DNA of 64,000 bases from Myroides guanonis (GTDB lineage: Bacteria; Bacteroidota; Bacteroidia; Flavobacteriales; Flavobacteriaceae). The position numbers and the translations under genes were made by a program. Under the pieces are notes generated by a model. It saw only the letters and a list, made by a program, of their open reading frames with translations. It was not told the origin of the DNA and searched no databases. Each line of letters starts with the position of its first letter. The first letter of the stretch is position 1. Below, piece by piece: positions 50,071-59,115 of the stretch. The DNA is taken from contig NZ_FORU01000011.1 in assembly GCF_900114085.1 (NCBI RefSeq), positions 57,220-121,219 on the forward strand, written 5' to 3'.

Positions 50071-50909
50071 TACGATAATTTTAATTGATAATTATTCAAA
50101 ACTCTATTGCCAAAAATACTCAATTTTTGAGTGTTAAAAAAAAATCCTGAAATGCTTTTAGCATTTAGATTGATTTTTGAAGAGCTATTCTTTTCGAAGT
50201 CTACATAAAAAAGTTCATTATTATAACTATACAAAATGCTTTTCGAATTCAATATTTGTAGTAAATCATGTTTAGGTATATAAACGTCTAGTATTTTATT
50301 ACCATAAATATCTACACCTTTTAATTGATTATCTTCTGTAACCCAGAATAGATGATTCACATCTGAGTAATACTTTTTCACATCCTCTCCAATCATCGTA
50401 TATAATTTATTCACTCCACCTCTCCTAGGATCATATCTATTTACTGACTTCCCTAATTCATCAACAATCCAAAATGTATTTCTAACACTATTCGCTACAA
50501 ATGAAATCTCATAAGTTGATAAAAGTTTTGAAAAATCAAACTGATTTACTAAAACAAGATTTTCATCTAAAATCATCCAAGTATTATATTCCTTATAATA
50601 AAGTCCAAGCTGAACAGGATTTGCAAAATCAATGCAATATATCTGTCCTAAAGAAAATTCCTGAAAACTAAATACCTTTCCTCCTTGAGATTTCGTCACT
50701 ATATTTCCTGTTAACCAATAAGAGTTATCTAAAATATCCTTACCCAAAAACACCAACCCCCTAACTTTTTCTGAAGCTAAAGAATCAACCTTTAATAACG
50801 ATTGACCTTTTATAGTGAATGTAAATAAAAAAAAGACAATCAACACATTACAAAGAGTCCTAACGCTTAATAAATGTTTGAAAGGTAAAAGGATACTCAT
50901 GCTTCTCAT
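50070..50909 (-). CDS. Exported beta-propeller-like protein, unknown
   Basis: The 279-residue protein has a signal-peptide-like hydrophobic stretch after a basic start (LCNVLIVFFLFTFTIKGQ). Repeating beta strands include NTFWIVDELGKSVNRYD and HLFWVTEDNQLKGVDIYGN, which look like propeller blades. I do not recognise a named family. The frame starts at ATG 50909 or 50900 and overlaps the end of folA by 41-50 bases in another frame. A start inside the overlap seems needed to keep the signal peptide. Confidence 0.78.
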   Translation of the reverse strand: MRSMSILLPFKHLLSVRTLCNVLIVFFLFTFTIKGQSLLKVDSLASEKVRGLVFLGKDILDNSYWLTGNIVTKSQGGKVFSFQEFSLGQIYCIDFANPVQLGLYYKEYNTWMILDENLVLVNQFDFSKLLSTYEISFVANSVRNTFWIVDELGKSVNRYDPRRGGVNKLYTMIGEDVKKYYSDVNHLFWVTEDNQLKGVDIYGNKILDVYIPKHDLLQILNSKSILYSYNNELFYVDFEKNSSSKINLNAKSISGFFFNTQKLSIFGNRVLNNYQLKLS

Positions 50910-51345
50910 CTATATTGTGTTTTAATTCAGACAAAAGTTTCCATTCTTCCTCTTTTAACTTAGGAAAAAAAGCATCTGCATCAAAAGTATGATGCACTCG
51001 AGTCAATTCAACTTTATCTGCAAAAGGTAATGCTAAATCATATATTTCCCCTCCCCCAATTACAAAAACCTCTTCTTGTCCACTTGTCAATTTCAGAGCT
51101 TGCTCTAAACTGTTTACAACAATACAATCTTCCGGAGCATCATAATCTGTTTTTCTGGTTATAATAATATGCTTCCTATTAGGTAAAGGAGACTTAAAAG
51201 ATTCAAAAGTCTTACGTCCCATAATAATATAATGATGAGAGGTAAGACTTTTAAAATGCTTAAAATCATCAGGTAAATGCCATAACATCTTATTATCCTT
51301 ACCTAAGGCATCATTTTCAGCCGCCGCTGCTATAAGTATCAGCAT
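50860..51345 (-). CDS. folA: Dihydrofolate reductase
   Basis: The 161-residue protein has the DHFR landmarks ILIAAAAENDALGKDNKMLWHLPDDFKHFK, IMGRKTFESF, PLPNRKHIIITR and FVIGGGEIYDLAL. It reduces dihydrofolate to tetrahydrofolate with NADPH. It is placed with thyA, which consumes methylene-THF and releases dihydrofolate. Its last 50 bases overlap the next gene. Two bases separate it from the 2TM gene. Confidence 0.97.
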   Translation of the reverse strand: MLILIAAAAENDALGKDNKMLWHLPDDFKHFKSLTSHHYIIMGRKTFESFKSPLPNRKHIIITRKTDYDAPEDCIVVNSLEQALKLTSGQEEVFVIGGGEIYDLALPFADKVELTRVHHTFDADAFFPKLKEEEWKLLSELKHNIDEKHEYPFTFQTFIKR

Positions 51346-51347
51346 AA

Positions 51348-51752
51348 TTAAAAATTTTGATTAATGGAATTCGAATCATCATTAGACATATTCGATTCTA
51401 CTTTTGAAGTTGTAGCTTCTGTAATAAAATCTTGCTCTACTTTTTTCTGTAACTCCTCTATCTTTAATTTTTGTTTTTCAATCAATTTATCAATTTGAGT
51501 TCTCTCCCATTTTTTATTCATGAAAGAATCAACAATCAATACATTTACTGCATGTAATGCTAATAAAAATGCCCAGACTGTGACTACCCAAGGATACCAC
51601 TTAAAAGCAGTAGGGTCTTGCATTAAAAACTCATTGGAAACATACATTAACAAGCTGCCTAAGACAAAAACTACAAAATGAAAAAACAGTAGTTTTTTTT
51701 GCTTCACTCGTTTTCTTGCATCTTCGTATAATTCATGCGGTATTTGTTCCAT
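51348..51752 (-). CDS. 2TM domain membrane protein
   Basis: The 134-residue product has the 2TM (PF13239) pattern: a basic amphipathic start (ELYEDARKRVKQKKLLFFHFVVFVLGSLL), two membrane helices at about 20-40 and 52-75, and the phrase WYPWVVTVWAFLLALHAV. A coiled tail follows (LIEKQKLKIEELQKKVEQDF). In other bacteria the domain is often attached to LytS kinases; here it stands alone. Function unknown. It lies between thyA and folA in the operon. Confidence 0.9.
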   Translation of the reverse strand: MEQIPHELYEDARKRVKQKKLLFFHFVVFVLGSLLMYVSNEFLMQDPTAFKWYPWVVTVWAFLLALHAVNVLIVDSFMNKKWERTQIDKLIEKQKLKIEELQKKVEQDFITEATTSKVESNMSNDDSNSINQNF

Positions 51753-51780
51753 AATAGCAATCTTTTAAATTTGAATTAGT

Positions 51781-52605
51781 TTAAATAGACACAACTCCTT
51801 TTATCGCAGGATGAGGCTCATAATTTTCCAAAACAAAGTCTTCAAATTGGAAATCAAAAATATCTTTCACTTTAGGATTTAACTTCATTATTGGAAGATC
51901 TTTCGGTTTTCTTGTCAGTTGCAATGCAACTTGCTCAAAATGGTTATTATATATATGCACATCTCCAAAAGTGTGAACAAAATCTCCTACTTCTAAATCA
52001 CAAACCTGAGCAACCATCATAGTCAGCAAAGCATAAGACGCAATATTAAACGGCACACCTAAGAACACATCAGCACTTCGTTGATACAATTGACATGACA
52101 ATTTCCCATCTGCCACATAAAACTGAAAAAAAGAATGACAAGGAGGTAAAGCTGCTTTTCCATTTGCTACATTTTCGGCAAAAGAAAGATTTGTATTTGG
52201 CATTACACTAGGATTCCAAGCACTCACCATAATCCTTCTGCTATCTGGATTGTTTTTCAAGGTATCGATAACCTCCTGAATTTGATCAATCCCCTCTCCA
52301 TTCCAATTTCTCCATTGATACCCATACACAGGTCCTAAATCTCCATTTTCATCAGCCCACTCATCCCAAATCTTAACCCCATTTTCCTTCAAATAAGCAA
52401 TATTTGTATCCCCTTTCAAAAACCAAAGAAGTTCAAAAATAATTGATTTTAAGTGAACTTTTTTAGTAGTCACTATTGGAAACCCTTTTGACAAATCAAA
52501 ACGCATTTGGTGCCCAAAAAGACTTTTAGTCCCTGTTCCTGTTCTATCTCCTTTTTGAGTACCTCTCTCAACAATTTCATTTAATAAATCAAGATATTGC
52601 TTCAT
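51781..52605 (-). CDS. thyA: Thymidylate synthase
   Basis: The 274-residue protein has the catalytic cysteine C156 in [12 protein letters not shown] and all ThyA blocks ([65 protein letters not shown]). It methylates dUMP to dTMP. It has a short insert [11 protein letters not shown] before the catalytic loop compared with the 264-residue E. coli enzyme. It is followed by the 2TM, folA and kinase genes. Confidence 0.98.
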   Translation of the reverse strand: MKQYLDLLNEIVERGTQKGDRTGTGTKSLFGHQMRFDLSKGFPIVTTKKVHLKSIIFELLWFLKGDTNIAYLKENGVKIWDEWADENGDLGPVYGYQWRNWNGEGIDQIQEVIDTLKNNPDSRRIMVSAWNPSVMPNTNLSFAENVANGKAALPPCHSFFQFYVADGKLSCQLYQRSADVFLGVPFNIASYALLTMMVAQVCDLEVGDFVHTFGDVHIYNNHFEQVALQLTRKPKDLPIMKLNPKVKDIFDFQFEDFVLENYEPHPAIKGVVSI

Positions 52606-52619
52606 AACGGATTTTATTT

Positions 52620-53240
52620 TTATAATTCTTTTTTAGATATTTCGTCTCTAAGTTTTGCTGCCTTTTCATAATTCTCAGACAACACTGCTTGCTCTAACAA
52701 TCTATTTAATTCTGTTAAACTAAACCTTGAATAATCATCTACAGCATCCTCTCTAACCTTATCAGGATCCTGACTCGTTCTCTCAACTTTATTCACAGAA
52801 ACTTCTTTATCTGTTTCAATGGATGAATTATTTAAAATAATCCCCGCCTTATCAAGAATGCTTTTATAAGTAAATATCGGTGCAAAAAAACGAATTGCCA
52901 ACGCAATAGCATCAGAAGTTCTTGCATCAATTATCTCTTCAATTCCATCCCTCTCACAAATTATACTAGAAAAGAAAACTCCATCAACTAGCTTATGAAT
53001 AATCACTTGTTTTAATACAATATCAAATCTGTCAGAAAAATTCTTAAACAAATCGTGCGTCAGAGGTCTAGGAGGCTTTATTTCATCCTCAATTGCTATA
53101 GCTATTGATTGGGCTTCAAACGCACCTATTACAATTGGCAATTTACGCTCTCCACCTACCTCATCTAAAATCAAAGCATAAGCTCCATTTTGTGTATGGC
53201 TATATGATATCCCCTTAATAGATAACTTAACTAAACTCAT
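52620..53240 (-). CDS. Bifunctional nuclease family protein (DUF151) with C-terminal UVR motif
   Basis: The 206-residue protein has a DUF151 domain ([39 protein letters not shown]) and a C-terminal UvrB/UvrC helical motif ([24 protein letters not shown]). DUF151 members are reported to have nuclease activity, although the role is unsettled. The start at 53240 ([10 protein letters not shown]) is chosen because a perfect -7 box at 53274-53281 would place transcription near the upstream TTG at 53267. It is the first gene of the thyA operon. Confidence 0.93.
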   Translation of the reverse strand: MSLVKLSIKGISYSHTQNGAYALILDEVGGERKLPIVIGAFEAQSIAIAIEDEIKPPRPLTHDLFKNFSDRFDIVLKQVIIHKLVDGVFFSSIICERDGIEEIIDARTSDAIALAIRFFAPIFTYKSILDKAGIILNNSSIETDKEVSVNKVERTSQDPDKVREDAVDDYSRFSLTELNRLLEQAVLSENYEKAAKLRDEISKKEL

Positions 53241-53273
53241 AAATCTGTATTTAAAATAAAAAAGCAACTAAAG

Positions 53274-53281
53274 CAAAGATA
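53274..53281 (-). promoter_or_regulatory. -7 promoter box for the thyA-folA operon
   Basis: The minus strand reads TATCTTTG, an exact TAnnTTTG, 33 bases upstream of the ATG at 53240. It lies just before the etfA stop. Confidence 0.65.
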
Positions 53282-53331
53282 ATCATTTCTTCGCTTTAAT
53301 TGCTTTAATATATAATGTAGACTGCGTTGAA

Positions 53332-54300
53332 TTATGAATTCTTCGCTTTAAATTCCTTTAATTTTTCAGTTAGTTTTGGCACAACTTGAAATGCATCACC
53401 TACAATTCCGTAATCAGCAACTTTGAAAAATGGAGCTTCAGGATCTGTATTAATAACCACTTTTACTTTTGAAGAATTAATTCCAGCGATATGCTGAATA
53501 GCTCCAGAAATACCAACTGCAATATACAAGTTAGCAGCTACAGGCTTTCCTGTTTGCCCAACATGCTCCTCATGAGATCTCCAATCTAAGTCAGACACTG
53601 GTTTTGAACAAGCCAATGCAGCACCTAAAACATCTGCCAACTCCTCCAACATACCCCAATTCTCAGGCCCTTTTAACCCTCGTCCTCCTGACACAACTAT
53701 ATCAGCATCTGCGATAGTAACTTTTCCTGACATTTTCTCAACACCTTCTACTTTCATAGAAAAATCCGCATCATTCAATACTGGAGAAAAATCTTCTTTT
53801 GTCAAAGATGAAATTGACTCAACTACTCCATAAGAGTTTTTAGCTAAACCAATAACTTTTACATCTGTAAGTATCTCAGAATGATTAAATGCTTTATTAG
53901 AAAAAGCAGTACGCTTAACCACAAATGGAGATGTACTTTCTGGTAAAGCAACCACATTAGAAGCATACCCCGCATCCAATCCTACAGCCACTAAAGGTGC
54001 TAAATACAAACTATCTGTTGAAGACGACAAAACAACTAATTTAGCCGCTTCTTTCTGAGCCGCTTGCTTCAACACATCCGCATAAGCTTTTGCATTAAAA
54101 GTTTTTAGTGAATCATTTGAAACCACTAAAACTCTATCAACTCCATAATTACCTAATTCACTTACATCAGTAGCATTTATAGTCACTGCCGTTACAGTAG
54201 TCCCCATAGAGGTTGCAACATTTTTTGCATAAGAGGCTAGCTCTAATGCTACTTTCTTAAACTTACCTTCTGCTGATTCAGCATATATTAAAATAGACAT
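53332..54300 (-). CDS. etfA: Electron transfer flavoprotein subunit alpha
   Basis: The 322-residue protein has the C-terminal FAD-binding region of ETF alpha: VSGGRGLKGPENW, SDLDWRSHEEHVGQTGKPVAANLYIAVGISGAIQHIAGI and INTDPEAPFFKVADYGIVGD. With EtfB it carries electrons from acyl-CoA and similar dehydrogenases. It follows etfB after 50 bases. Confidence 0.97.
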   Translation of the reverse strand: MSILIYAESAEGKFKKVALELASYAKNVATSMGTTVTAVTINATDVSELGNYGVDRVLVVSNDSLKTFNAKAYADVLKQAAQKEAAKLVVLSSSTDSLYLAPLVAVGLDAGYASNVVALPESTSPFVVKRTAFSNKAFNHSEILTDVKVIGLAKNSYGVVESISSLTKEDFSPVLNDADFSMKVEGVEKMSGKVTIADADIVVSGGRGLKGPENWGMLEELADVLGAALACSKPVSDLDWRSHEEHVGQTGKPVAANLYIAVGISGAIQHIAGINSSKVKVVINTDPEAPFFKVADYGIVGDAFQVVPKLTEKLKEFKAKNS

Positions 54301-54350
54301 AATCTAAACTTTATTCGATTTAACTTTTACTATAACTTCTAGAACTAAAA

Positions 54351-55097
54351 TTAGATCACTTTAGCCTCATTGTGTAACAAATTAATTAATTCATCTAAAT
54401 TCTCAGGATCAATTAATTTAACCGCAGATTTCGCTGCCGGTTTTTCAAACTTAACTGCTTTTGTAGCAGCCTCAACACCAATCGGCTCCAAAACAGTTAA
54501 TGCTTTAGTACGAGCAGTCATAATTCCTCGCATATTAGGAATACGTAAATCTTTTTCTTCAACAATTCCCTTTTGTGTTCCAATTACTAATGGTAAAGTA
54601 GCAGCAATAGTTTCCTTTCCACCATCTATTTGACGAATAACTTTCGCCGAAGTACCATCTACTTCAATACCTTCACATGAATTAATAAAATCATAACCAA
54701 CAAGAGCTGATAACATTCCTGGAACCATTCCTCCGTTATAATCCAAAGATTCTTTACCTGCAAAAACCAAATCATAAGATCCATTCTTTACTACTTCAGC
54801 TAATTGTTTGGCAACAAATGTTCCATCTAATGGATTTGCATTAATACGTATTGCTTCATCTGCTCCAATAGCCAACGCTTTTCTCAAAGTTGGTTCTGTA
54901 TCTACACCACCTACATTAATAACAGTTACTTGAGCTCCTTGCTTTTCTTTAAACCAGATTGCACGAGTTAATCCAAATTCATCATTGGGATTGATTACAA
55001 ACTGCACTCCATTTGTATCAAATTCAGAATCACCATTCGTAAAATTAATCTTCGAAGTAGTATCAGGCACATGGCTGATGCAAACTAATATTTTCAT
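54351..55097 (-). CDS. etfB: Electron transfer flavoprotein subunit beta
   Basis: The 248-residue protein begins MKILVCISHVPDT and has INPNDEFGLTRA, FAGKESLDYNGGMVPGMLSALVG and the family phrase LPLVIGTQKG...LRIPNMRGIMTARTKAL. It binds AMP and forms the heterodimer with EtfA. It is divergent from pdhB across a 407-base gap that holds an 11-bp repeat array. No -7 box was found for it. Confidence 0.97.
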   Translation of the reverse strand: MKILVCISHVPDTTSKINFTNGDSEFDTNGVQFVINPNDEFGLTRAIWFKEKQGAQVTVINVGGVDTEPTLRKALAIGADEAIRINANPLDGTFVAKQLAEVVKNGSYDLVFAGKESLDYNGGMVPGMLSALVGYDFINSCEGIEVDGTSAKVIRQIDGGKETIAATLPLVIGTQKGIVEEKDLRIPNMRGIMTARTKALTVLEPIGVEAATKAVKFEKPAAKSAVKLIDPENLDELINLLHNEAKVI

Positions 55098-55277
55098 CTA
55101 TCTACGTTTTTTGTTTTTTAATTTACTTAGAGTACGAAAATAATAATTAATTTCCAAAACACTACTATGCACGCATACTAATTAACATCAAAAACAAATC
55201 TCTCTCCACGAACTAACAACAGAATTAAAAACTAAATATCCTACTTCTAAACAAGTTTAATATTCTTTTTTACTGGG

Positions 55278-55376
55278 TGCATCTATAGTGTATCTATAAT
55301 GCATCTATACTCTATCTATAGATAGAAGTGTTTTTATAGATACTATATAGATGGAGTATAGATACTATATAGGAAG
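55278..55376. repeat. 11-bp array with opposed halves
   Basis: Nine units hold exact 11-bp phase. The first four read TGCATCTATAG, TGTATCTATAA, TGCATCTATAC and TCTATCTATAG. The fifth is a spacer, and the last four carry the inverse core TATAGAT (TTTATAGATAC, TATATAGATGG, AGTATAGATAC, TATATAGGAAG). The whole array is an imperfect palindrome centred near 55327, between two divergent genes. Confidence 0.9.
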
Positions 55377-55462
55377 AATCAACAAACAACAAGTTACAGT
55401 GTTAAACATTCTAGAAACATCTGATAAGGAGCAATACTATAGGATTACTTAATAAATTTTTC

Positions 55463-55470
55463 TAATTTTG
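55463..55470 (+). promoter_or_regulatory. -7 promoter box for pdhB
   Basis: TAATTTTG matches TAnnTTTG exactly, 34 bases before the ATG. Confidence 0.65.
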
Positions 55471-55504
55471 TCAGCCTTATATAGTACTGAAAAAAGAAAA
55501 AATT

Positions 55505-56482
55505 ATGAGAACGATTCAATTTAGAGAAGCGATTTGCGAAGCTATGAGCGAAGAAATGCGTCGCGACGAATCTATATATTTAATGGGTGAAGAAGTTGCT
55601 GAATACAATGGAGCTTACAAAGCCTCTAAAGGAATGTTAGATGAATTTGGTCCAAAACGCGTTATTGACACCCCTATTGCTGAGTTAGGTTTTAGTGGAA
55701 TTGCAGTTGGTTCCGCTATGAACGGAAATCGTCCTATCGTAGAGTTCATGACTTTCAACTTCTCTTTAGTTGGTATTGACCAAATAATTAACAATGCCGC
55801 GAAATTAAGACAAATGTCTGGTGGACAGTTCTCAATGCCAATTGTATTTAGAGGACCTACCGCTTCTGCTGGCCAATTAGGTGCAACACACTCTCAAGCA
55901 TTTGAGAACTGGTTTGCAAATACACCTGGTCTAAAAGTAGTTGTTCCTTCTAACCCATATGACGCTAAAGGTTTATTAAAAGCTGCGATTAGAGATAACG
56001 ATCCAGTTATTTTTATGGAATCTGAGCAAATGTATGGTGACAAGGGTGAAGTTCCTGACGGAGAATACATCATCCCATTAGGAGTAGCTGATATAAAACG
56101 AGAAGGCTCTGATGTAACTATTGTTTCTTTTGGTAAAATAATAAAAGAAGCTTATATCGCTGCTGATGAATTAGCAAAAGAAGGTATTTCATGTGAAATT
56201 ATAGACCTAAGAACGGTTCGCCCAATGGATCATGAAACTATTTTAAACTCAGTTAAAAAAACAAATCGCTTAGTAGTTTTAGAAGAAGCATGGCCATTTG
56301 CTAGCGTTTCATCTGAAATAGCATATATCGTACAAGAGCAAGCATTTGACCATCTAGACGCTCCTATTCAAAGGATCACTACAGCAGATGTCCCTGCACC
56401 TTACTCTCCAGTCCTATTAAAAGAGTGGTTACCTAATTCCGAGGATGTAATAAAAGCAGTAAAGAAAGTGCTTTACAAATAA
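55505..56482 (+). CDS. pdhB: Pyruvate dehydrogenase E1 component, beta subunit
   Basis: The 325-residue protein has the E1-beta blocks REAICEAMSEEMRRDESIYLMGEEV, GAYKASKGMLDEFGPKRVIDTPIAELGFSGIAVGSA, RQMSGGQFSMPIVFRGP and the C-terminal transketolase domain (DLRTVRPMD, VVLEEAWPFASV). It pairs with E1-alpha to decarboxylate pyruvate with TPP. The alpha subunit, E2 and E3 are not in this window, so the complex is encoded at scattered sites. Other branched 2-oxoacid dehydrogenases are less likely because of the strong match to pyruvate-type blocks. Confidence 0.93.
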   Translation: MRTIQFREAICEAMSEEMRRDESIYLMGEEVAEYNGAYKASKGMLDEFGPKRVIDTPIAELGFSGIAVGSAMNGNRPIVEFMTFNFSLVGIDQIINNAAKLRQMSGGQFSMPIVFRGPTASAGQLGATHSQAFENWFANTPGLKVVVPSNPYDAKGLLKAAIRDNDPVIFMESEQMYGDKGEVPDGEYIIPLGVADIKREGSDVTIVSFGKIIKEAYIAADELAKEGISCEIIDLRTVRPMDHETILNSVKKTNRLVVLEEAWPFASVSSEIAYIVQEQAFDHLDAPIQRITTADVPAPYSPVLLKEWLPNSEDVIKAVKKVLYK

Positions 56483-56497
56483 AAAATAGTATATTCG

Positions 56498-56534
56498 AAA
56501 GCTCCATTTTTTAATTAGAAATGGAGCTTTTTTT
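56498..56534 (+). terminator. Terminator after pdhB
   Basis: AAAGCTCCATTT pairs perfectly with AAATGGAGCTTT around a nine-base loop, followed by a T run. Confidence 0.92.
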
Positions 56535-56549
56535 ATTATAAATTGCTAT

Positions 56550-59033
56550 ATGAGAGAAAATCTACACTTCTTTTTTTTATTGTTTTTTATTAGTTTTATT
56601 GCACACTCTCAAACCAAAGTTAGTGGACAAATAAAAGACCCAAACAACGAAACTATACCTTATTGTAGTGTTTATTTCAAGAACTCTACACAAGGAGTTA
56701 TTGCTAATGAATATGGTAAATTTTACTTAGAGTCAGAAAACACTTACGACACATTGGTCATTTCATTTGTAGGCTATGAAACACTAGAAATATCTCTTAC
56801 AAAAAAAGTGAATTTAGATTTAAATGTAGTTTTACAAGAAGACAACCTGCTTGCTGAAGTAAAAATATTCGCAGGAAAAACATCCAAAAAAAACAATCCT
56901 GCAATAGATATCTTACGAAAAATTTGGGCACGCAAAAGACAGAACGGACTACATATGTTCAATCAGTACCAACTTGATAAATACGAAAAAATAGAATTTG
57001 ACCTTAACACTGTGGATAGTGCCTTTCAGAAAAAACGAATTTTCAAAGGTATGGAATTCATATTTAATCATATAGACACATCTAAAGTCACAGGAAAAAC
57101 ATACTTACCAATCTTTATCAATGAAAATATAAGTGAAGTATATGGCGACAACACTATCAACAAAAAAATTGAAAAGACATTAGGAAATAAAAACTCAGGT
57201 TTCGACACTAATCAACACATTATTGCTTTTGTAAAAGACCTGTACGCAGAATATAATATATATGATAACTATTTAAAATTCTTCGATAAAGATTTCGTGA
57301 GCCCACTTTCTCGAACAGGTATAAATGTTTATAACTATGTACTTGCAGACAGTGCTTTTATTGATGACAAATGGTGCTATAACATCGTTTATTACCCTAG
57401 AAGAAAGGGAGAATTAACTTTCAAAGGTGACTTCTGGGTTAATGATAGCACATTCGCTATAAAGAAAATAAATTTAGAGGCGAGTAAAGATGCTAATATA
57501 AATTGGGTTAAAGACATTTACATAGAACAAGAATTCGATGTTATCAATGACTCTGTCTTCTTGCTAACCAAAGACTATATGATGTCTGATTTTAGTATCT
57601 CAAAAAAAGAGTCCTCTAAAGGGATTTATGGAAAAAGAACTACTATTTTCAAGAATCATTTATTCAACAACACCAAGCCAGTTGATTTCTACAAAGAAGA
57701 TGTAAACATATATGATGAAAATGTATACACCCGTTCTGACGATTTCTGGAAAAGCTATCGTTTTGAGCCTTTAAACAAGGATGAACTCGGCATTTACAAA
57801 ATGCTCGACACCCTTAAAACTGTACCTAGATTCAATAGACTATTTAACATAGGTACTATTTTAGCAAGTAATTATATACAAGTAGGTAATTTTGATTATG
57901 GCCCAATATTTTCTTCATTTGGATATAACGATGTGGAAGGAGTTAGATTAAGAGCCGGAGGAAGAACTTATTTTGGACAAAATGACAAATGGAGACTAGA
58001 GGGTTATACAGCCTACGGATTTAATGACAACAAATTCAAATATGGAATATCAGGAAAAATCCTATTAAGCAACAAAAACAGACTTATGTTGTTTGGAGGA
58101 AACAGACGAGATGTGGAACAAATTGGAGTCAGCCTAACAGCCACAAGCGATGTATTAGGGAGGAGTTTCGCTTCTAGTTCACTTTTCGCTAGTGGAGATA
58201 ATTCCAAACTTACAGATATTAGCCTAAGTACACTTGGTTTTGAAATAGAACCACTAAAAAACTTAAAATTCAGCACTACGTTTAGCTATAGAACCCTACA
58301 GTCAGCTTCAGAAACCTTTAGCCTAGATTATTATATAAACAAAGCTAATAACATTACAAAAGGTGATTTAAAGCAATCTGAGGTTAATATAGCAATTGAT
58401 TACACCCCAAAGAAAAAGACTATTGGATACGGAGTTGACCGTACCATTGTAGATAGTCGCTATACACATTTACACCTTTCTTACAGCCAAGGTTTTAAAG
58501 GAGTAATTGACAGTGATTTTGACTATACTAAATTACAACTTTATTTGAGGCAACCTATTTTAGTTGGTGGGTTCGGTATGCTAACTTCTACATTTGAAGC
58601 TGGTAAAACATTTGGAGAAATTCCTCTAGGCCTTATGAGTGTAATCCCTGGTAATCAATCATATTTCTCAATTGAGAACACCTTTAATATGCTTAACTAT
58701 TATGAATTTATAACAGATGAATACACTTCATTACATTTAGAACACAATTTCAATGGTCGTTTATTATCTAGAATTCCCTTCTTGAGAGACTTAAACCTAA
58801 GAGAGATAATTGGAATCAAAGGGGTATATGGTACTATTTCCAACGAAAATAGAGCATTAAACGCTTCTAATATTCCTTATTTAGCACCAGAAGATATTTA
58901 TTGGGAATATCATGCAGGTATTGCTAATATTTTCAAAGTTGTACGCATAGATTTTTCTTGGAGAGGAAATTACCTTCATCTACCTGAAGCAAAGCGATTT
59001 GGAGTAAAAGCCTCATTTACACTTGAATTCTAA
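56550..59033 (+). CDS. Outer-membrane DUF5686 protein with carboxypeptidase-regulatory-like domain
   Basis: The 827-residue protein has a signal peptide (cleaved near AHSQ), a carboxypeptidase-D-regulatory-like domain at about 22-100 (VSGQIKDPNNETIPYCSVY, ISFVGYETLEI), then the DUF5686 region starting NPAIDILRKIWARKRQN. A long beta-barrel-like C-terminus ends FGVKASFTLEF. DUF5686 proteins resemble outer-membrane assembly or transport barrels of Bacteroidota, with no settled function. It is transcribed between two terminated genes. Confidence 0.92.
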   Translation: MRENLHFFFLLFFISFIAHSQTKVSGQIKDPNNETIPYCSVYFKNSTQGVIANEYGKFYLESENTYDTLVISFVGYETLEISLTKKVNLDLNVVLQEDNLLAEVKIFAGKTSKKNNPAIDILRKIWARKRQNGLHMFNQYQLDKYEKIEFDLNTVDSAFQKKRIFKGMEFIFNHIDTSKVTGKTYLPIFINENISEVYGDNTINKKIEKTLGNKNSGFDTNQHIIAFVKDLYAEYNIYDNYLKFFDKDFVSPLSRTGINVYNYVLADSAFIDDKWCYNIVYYPRRKGELTFKGDFWVNDSTFAIKKINLEASKDANINWVKDIYIEQEFDVINDSVFLLTKDYMMSDFSISKKESSKGIYGKRTTIFKNHLFNNTKPVDFYKEDVNIYDENVYTRSDDFWKSYRFEPLNKDELGIYKMLDTLKTVPRFNRLFNIGTILASNYIQVGNFDYGPIFSSFGYNDVEGVRLRAGGRTYFGQNDKWRLEGYTAYGFNDNKFKYGISGKILLSNKNRLMLFGGNRRDVEQIGVSLTATSDVLGRSFASSSLFASGDNSKLTDISLSTLGFEIEPLKNLKFSTTFSYRTLQSASETFSLDYYINKANNITKGDLKQSEVNIAIDYTPKKKTIGYGVDRTIVDSRYTHLHLSYSQGFKGVIDSDFDYTKLQLYLRQPILVGGFGMLTSTFEAGKTFGEIPLGLMSVIPGNQSYFSIENTFNMLNYYEFITDEYTSLHLEHNFNGRLLSRIPFLRDLNLREIIGIKGVYGTISNENRALNASNIPYLAPEDIYWEYHAGIANIFKVVRIDFSWRGNYLHLPEAKRFGVKASFTLEF

Positions 59034-59072
59034 TAAAAATAGGAAAACCTTGTATTAAAGAGGGAATTAAAT

Positions 59073-59080
59073 TACTTTTG
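59073..59080 (+). promoter_or_regulatory. -7 box with TTG -33 for ppa
   Basis: TACTTTTG is an exact TAnnTTTG; TTG at 59050-59052 lies 20 bases upstream. The ATG follows 35 bases later. This is one of the best promoters in the window. Confidence 0.8.
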
Positions 59081-59115
59081 CAATCATTTTGAATAAGTTT
59101 TAAGAAAAAATAATT

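Larger units (their letters stand above)
55098..55504. other. Divergent intergenic region between etfB and pdhB
   Basis: The 407-base gap contains a two-armed 11-bp repeat array (55278-55376) and the pdhB -7 box (55463-55470). The stretch 55098-55270 shows nothing recognisable. Confidence 0.75.

Noticed and set aside
51348..51752. The 2TM protein as a fragment of a LytS-type kinase
   Set aside because: The reading frame is complete, with start, two helices, coiled tail and stop, and no kinase remnant lies next to it in any frame.
53241..53267. Longer form of the DUF151 protein from a TTG at 53267
   Set aside because: The TTG lies where transcription would just begin, and the family begins at [10 protein letters not shown].
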